Assembly: GCA_002480735.1 (NCBI GenBank)
Contig: DLCS01000060.1
Span: forward strand, 1-13,604
Direction of reading: 5' to 3'
Source: Bacillaceae bacterium UBA7792
GTDB taxonomy: Bacteria > Bacillota > Bacilli > Bacillales > Cytobacillaceae
DNA length: 13,604 bases
The stretch's first letter is position 1. Each line of letters starts with the position of its first letter. The translations under genes and the position numbers were made by a program. Positions 13,045 to 13,604 of this stretch are shown here, piece after piece. The notes under the pieces were generated by a model that made no database searches, was not told the origin of the DNA, and saw only the letters and a list, made by a program, of their open reading frames with translations.

Positions 13045-13604
13045 TTGGCTGAGGAAAAAGAAAAACTACAAGAGGAAACACAAGTGACCAACGATCAGGA
13101 TCAAATTGAAAAGGAATCCATTGAACCGATATTTGATGAGGCTAACGTGGAAGAAGAGAATCCTTCGTCACTTGAGAATGAGCTAGTTGAATTACAGGAA
13201 AAGGTAGTGGCTTTAGAGGCCCAGTTAGAAGAAAAGGAAAATCGCTTTTTGCGTTTACAGGCTGACTTTGAAAATTCACGTCGTAGAGCAAGACTTGACT
13301 TTGAAGCGGCGCAAAAATATAGAGCACAGGAATTAATATCTGATTTGTTACCTGTTTTGGATAATTTTGAACGGGCACTAAATGTGGAATCGGATCATGA
13401 GCAAACAAAATCAATTCTTCAGGGCATGGATATGATTTATCGCTCGCTACTAGAAGCTCTGAAAAAAGAGGGCGTGGAGCCGATTGAAGCCCAAGGGAAA
13501 GAGTTTGATCCCCACTTCCACCAGGCTGTGATGCAGGTTGCGGAAGAAGGCTATGATTCCAATATAGTGGTTGAAGAATTCCAAAAAGGTTATAAATTAA
13601 AAGA
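13045..13604 (+). CDS. grpE: GrpE, nucleotide-exchange factor of DnaK (3' end outside window)
   Basis: Co-chaperone that releases ADP from DnaK. The first 186 residues are visible, close to the full length of the B. subtilis protein (187), but no stop is reached and the frame runs off the window. An acidic, low-complexity N terminus (about 1-40) is followed by a long coiled coil (about 42-100, with [20 protein letters not shown] in it), helices with [12 protein letters not shown] and [19 protein letters not shown], and the beta-rich C-terminal wing with the family signature FDPHFHQAV (154-162) and ending KGYKLK. TTG 13045 is the start: GGGAGGTGA (13031-13039) sits 5 bases upstream, and the in-frame GTG at 13036 is part of that site. 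It is the second gene of the hrcA operon and should share CIRCE control; dnaK is expected just beyond the edge. Confidence 0.97.
   Translation, partial: MAEEKEKLQEETQVTNDQDQIEKESIEPIFDEANVEEENPSSLENELVELQEKVVALEAQLEEKENRFLRLQADFENSRRRARLDFEAAQKYRAQELISDLLPVLDNFERALNVESDHEQTKSILQGMDMIYRSLLEALKKEGVEPIEAQGKEFDPHFHQAVMQVAEEGYDSNIVVEEFQKGYKLK

Noticed and set aside
13142..13414. 90-residue - strand frame opposite grpE
   Set aside because: The + strand of this interval codes for clear GrpE sequence.
1..13604. Search for CRISPR arrays, insertion sequences, phage genes, tRNA/rRNA genes, toxin-antitoxin pairs or defence genes
   Set aside because: None seen; every large frame belongs to a conserved housekeeping, competence, sporulation or heat-shock gene in the order typical of Bacillus.

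Overview
The window reads as chromosomal DNA of an endospore-forming Firmicute of the Bacillaceae type. The gene order comEA-comEB-comEC, yqzM, holA, rpsT, gpr, spoIIP, yqxA, lepA, hemW, hrcA, grpE matches the order I recall for the Bacillus subtilis comE-dnaK region. It has strong GGAGG-type Shine-Dalgarno sites, frequent TTG and GTG starts, sigma-A promoters and a CIRCE operator. Gene order and protein lengths fit a Bacillus-like genus; I cannot name a species.

Layout. Bases 2-3579 carry the late competence genes on the + strand: comEA (5' end outside the window), comEB and comEC, with a terminator-like hairpin between comEB and comEC. The small membrane-protein gene yqzM (3636-3770) is on the - strand and shares a bidirectional terminator with comEC. 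A 367-base non-coding stretch (3771-4137) holds the yqzM promoter, two hairpins and the promoter of holA (DNA polymerase III delta). holA converges on rpsT (- strand, ribosomal protein S20), and each has its own terminator. Divergent from rpsT is a sporulation block: gpr (germination protease), spoIIP (engulfment hydrolase) and yqxA. It is followed by lepA (EF4), hemW (radical-SAM haem chaperone) and the start of the class I heat-shock operon, hrcA-grpE, with grpE cut by the right edge.

How the genes work together. ComEA binds transforming DNA and ComEC forms the uptake channel. GPR degrades the DNA-protecting small acid-soluble proteins at germination, and SpoIIP removes septal peptidoglycan during engulfment. 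HrcA binds CIRCE in its own leader and represses the chaperone operon to which grpE belongs. Several starts were moved from the longest open frame: the longest frames of holA and yqzM begin inside promoter elements, and the GTG start of gpr gives exactly the 15-residue propeptide expected for the family.

This is conserved core territory, with no mobile element, CRISPR array, phage gene or gene cluster of unknown function. The observations most worth checking are regulatory. A 15-bp hairpin buries the spoIIP ribosome-binding site and ATG in any transcript reading through from gpr. The comEB-comEC terminator has its left arm within ribosome reach of the comEB stop. comEC and hemW share an identical arrangement of an out-of-frame ATG just before a TTG start. 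An unassigned structured element lies between yqzM and holA.
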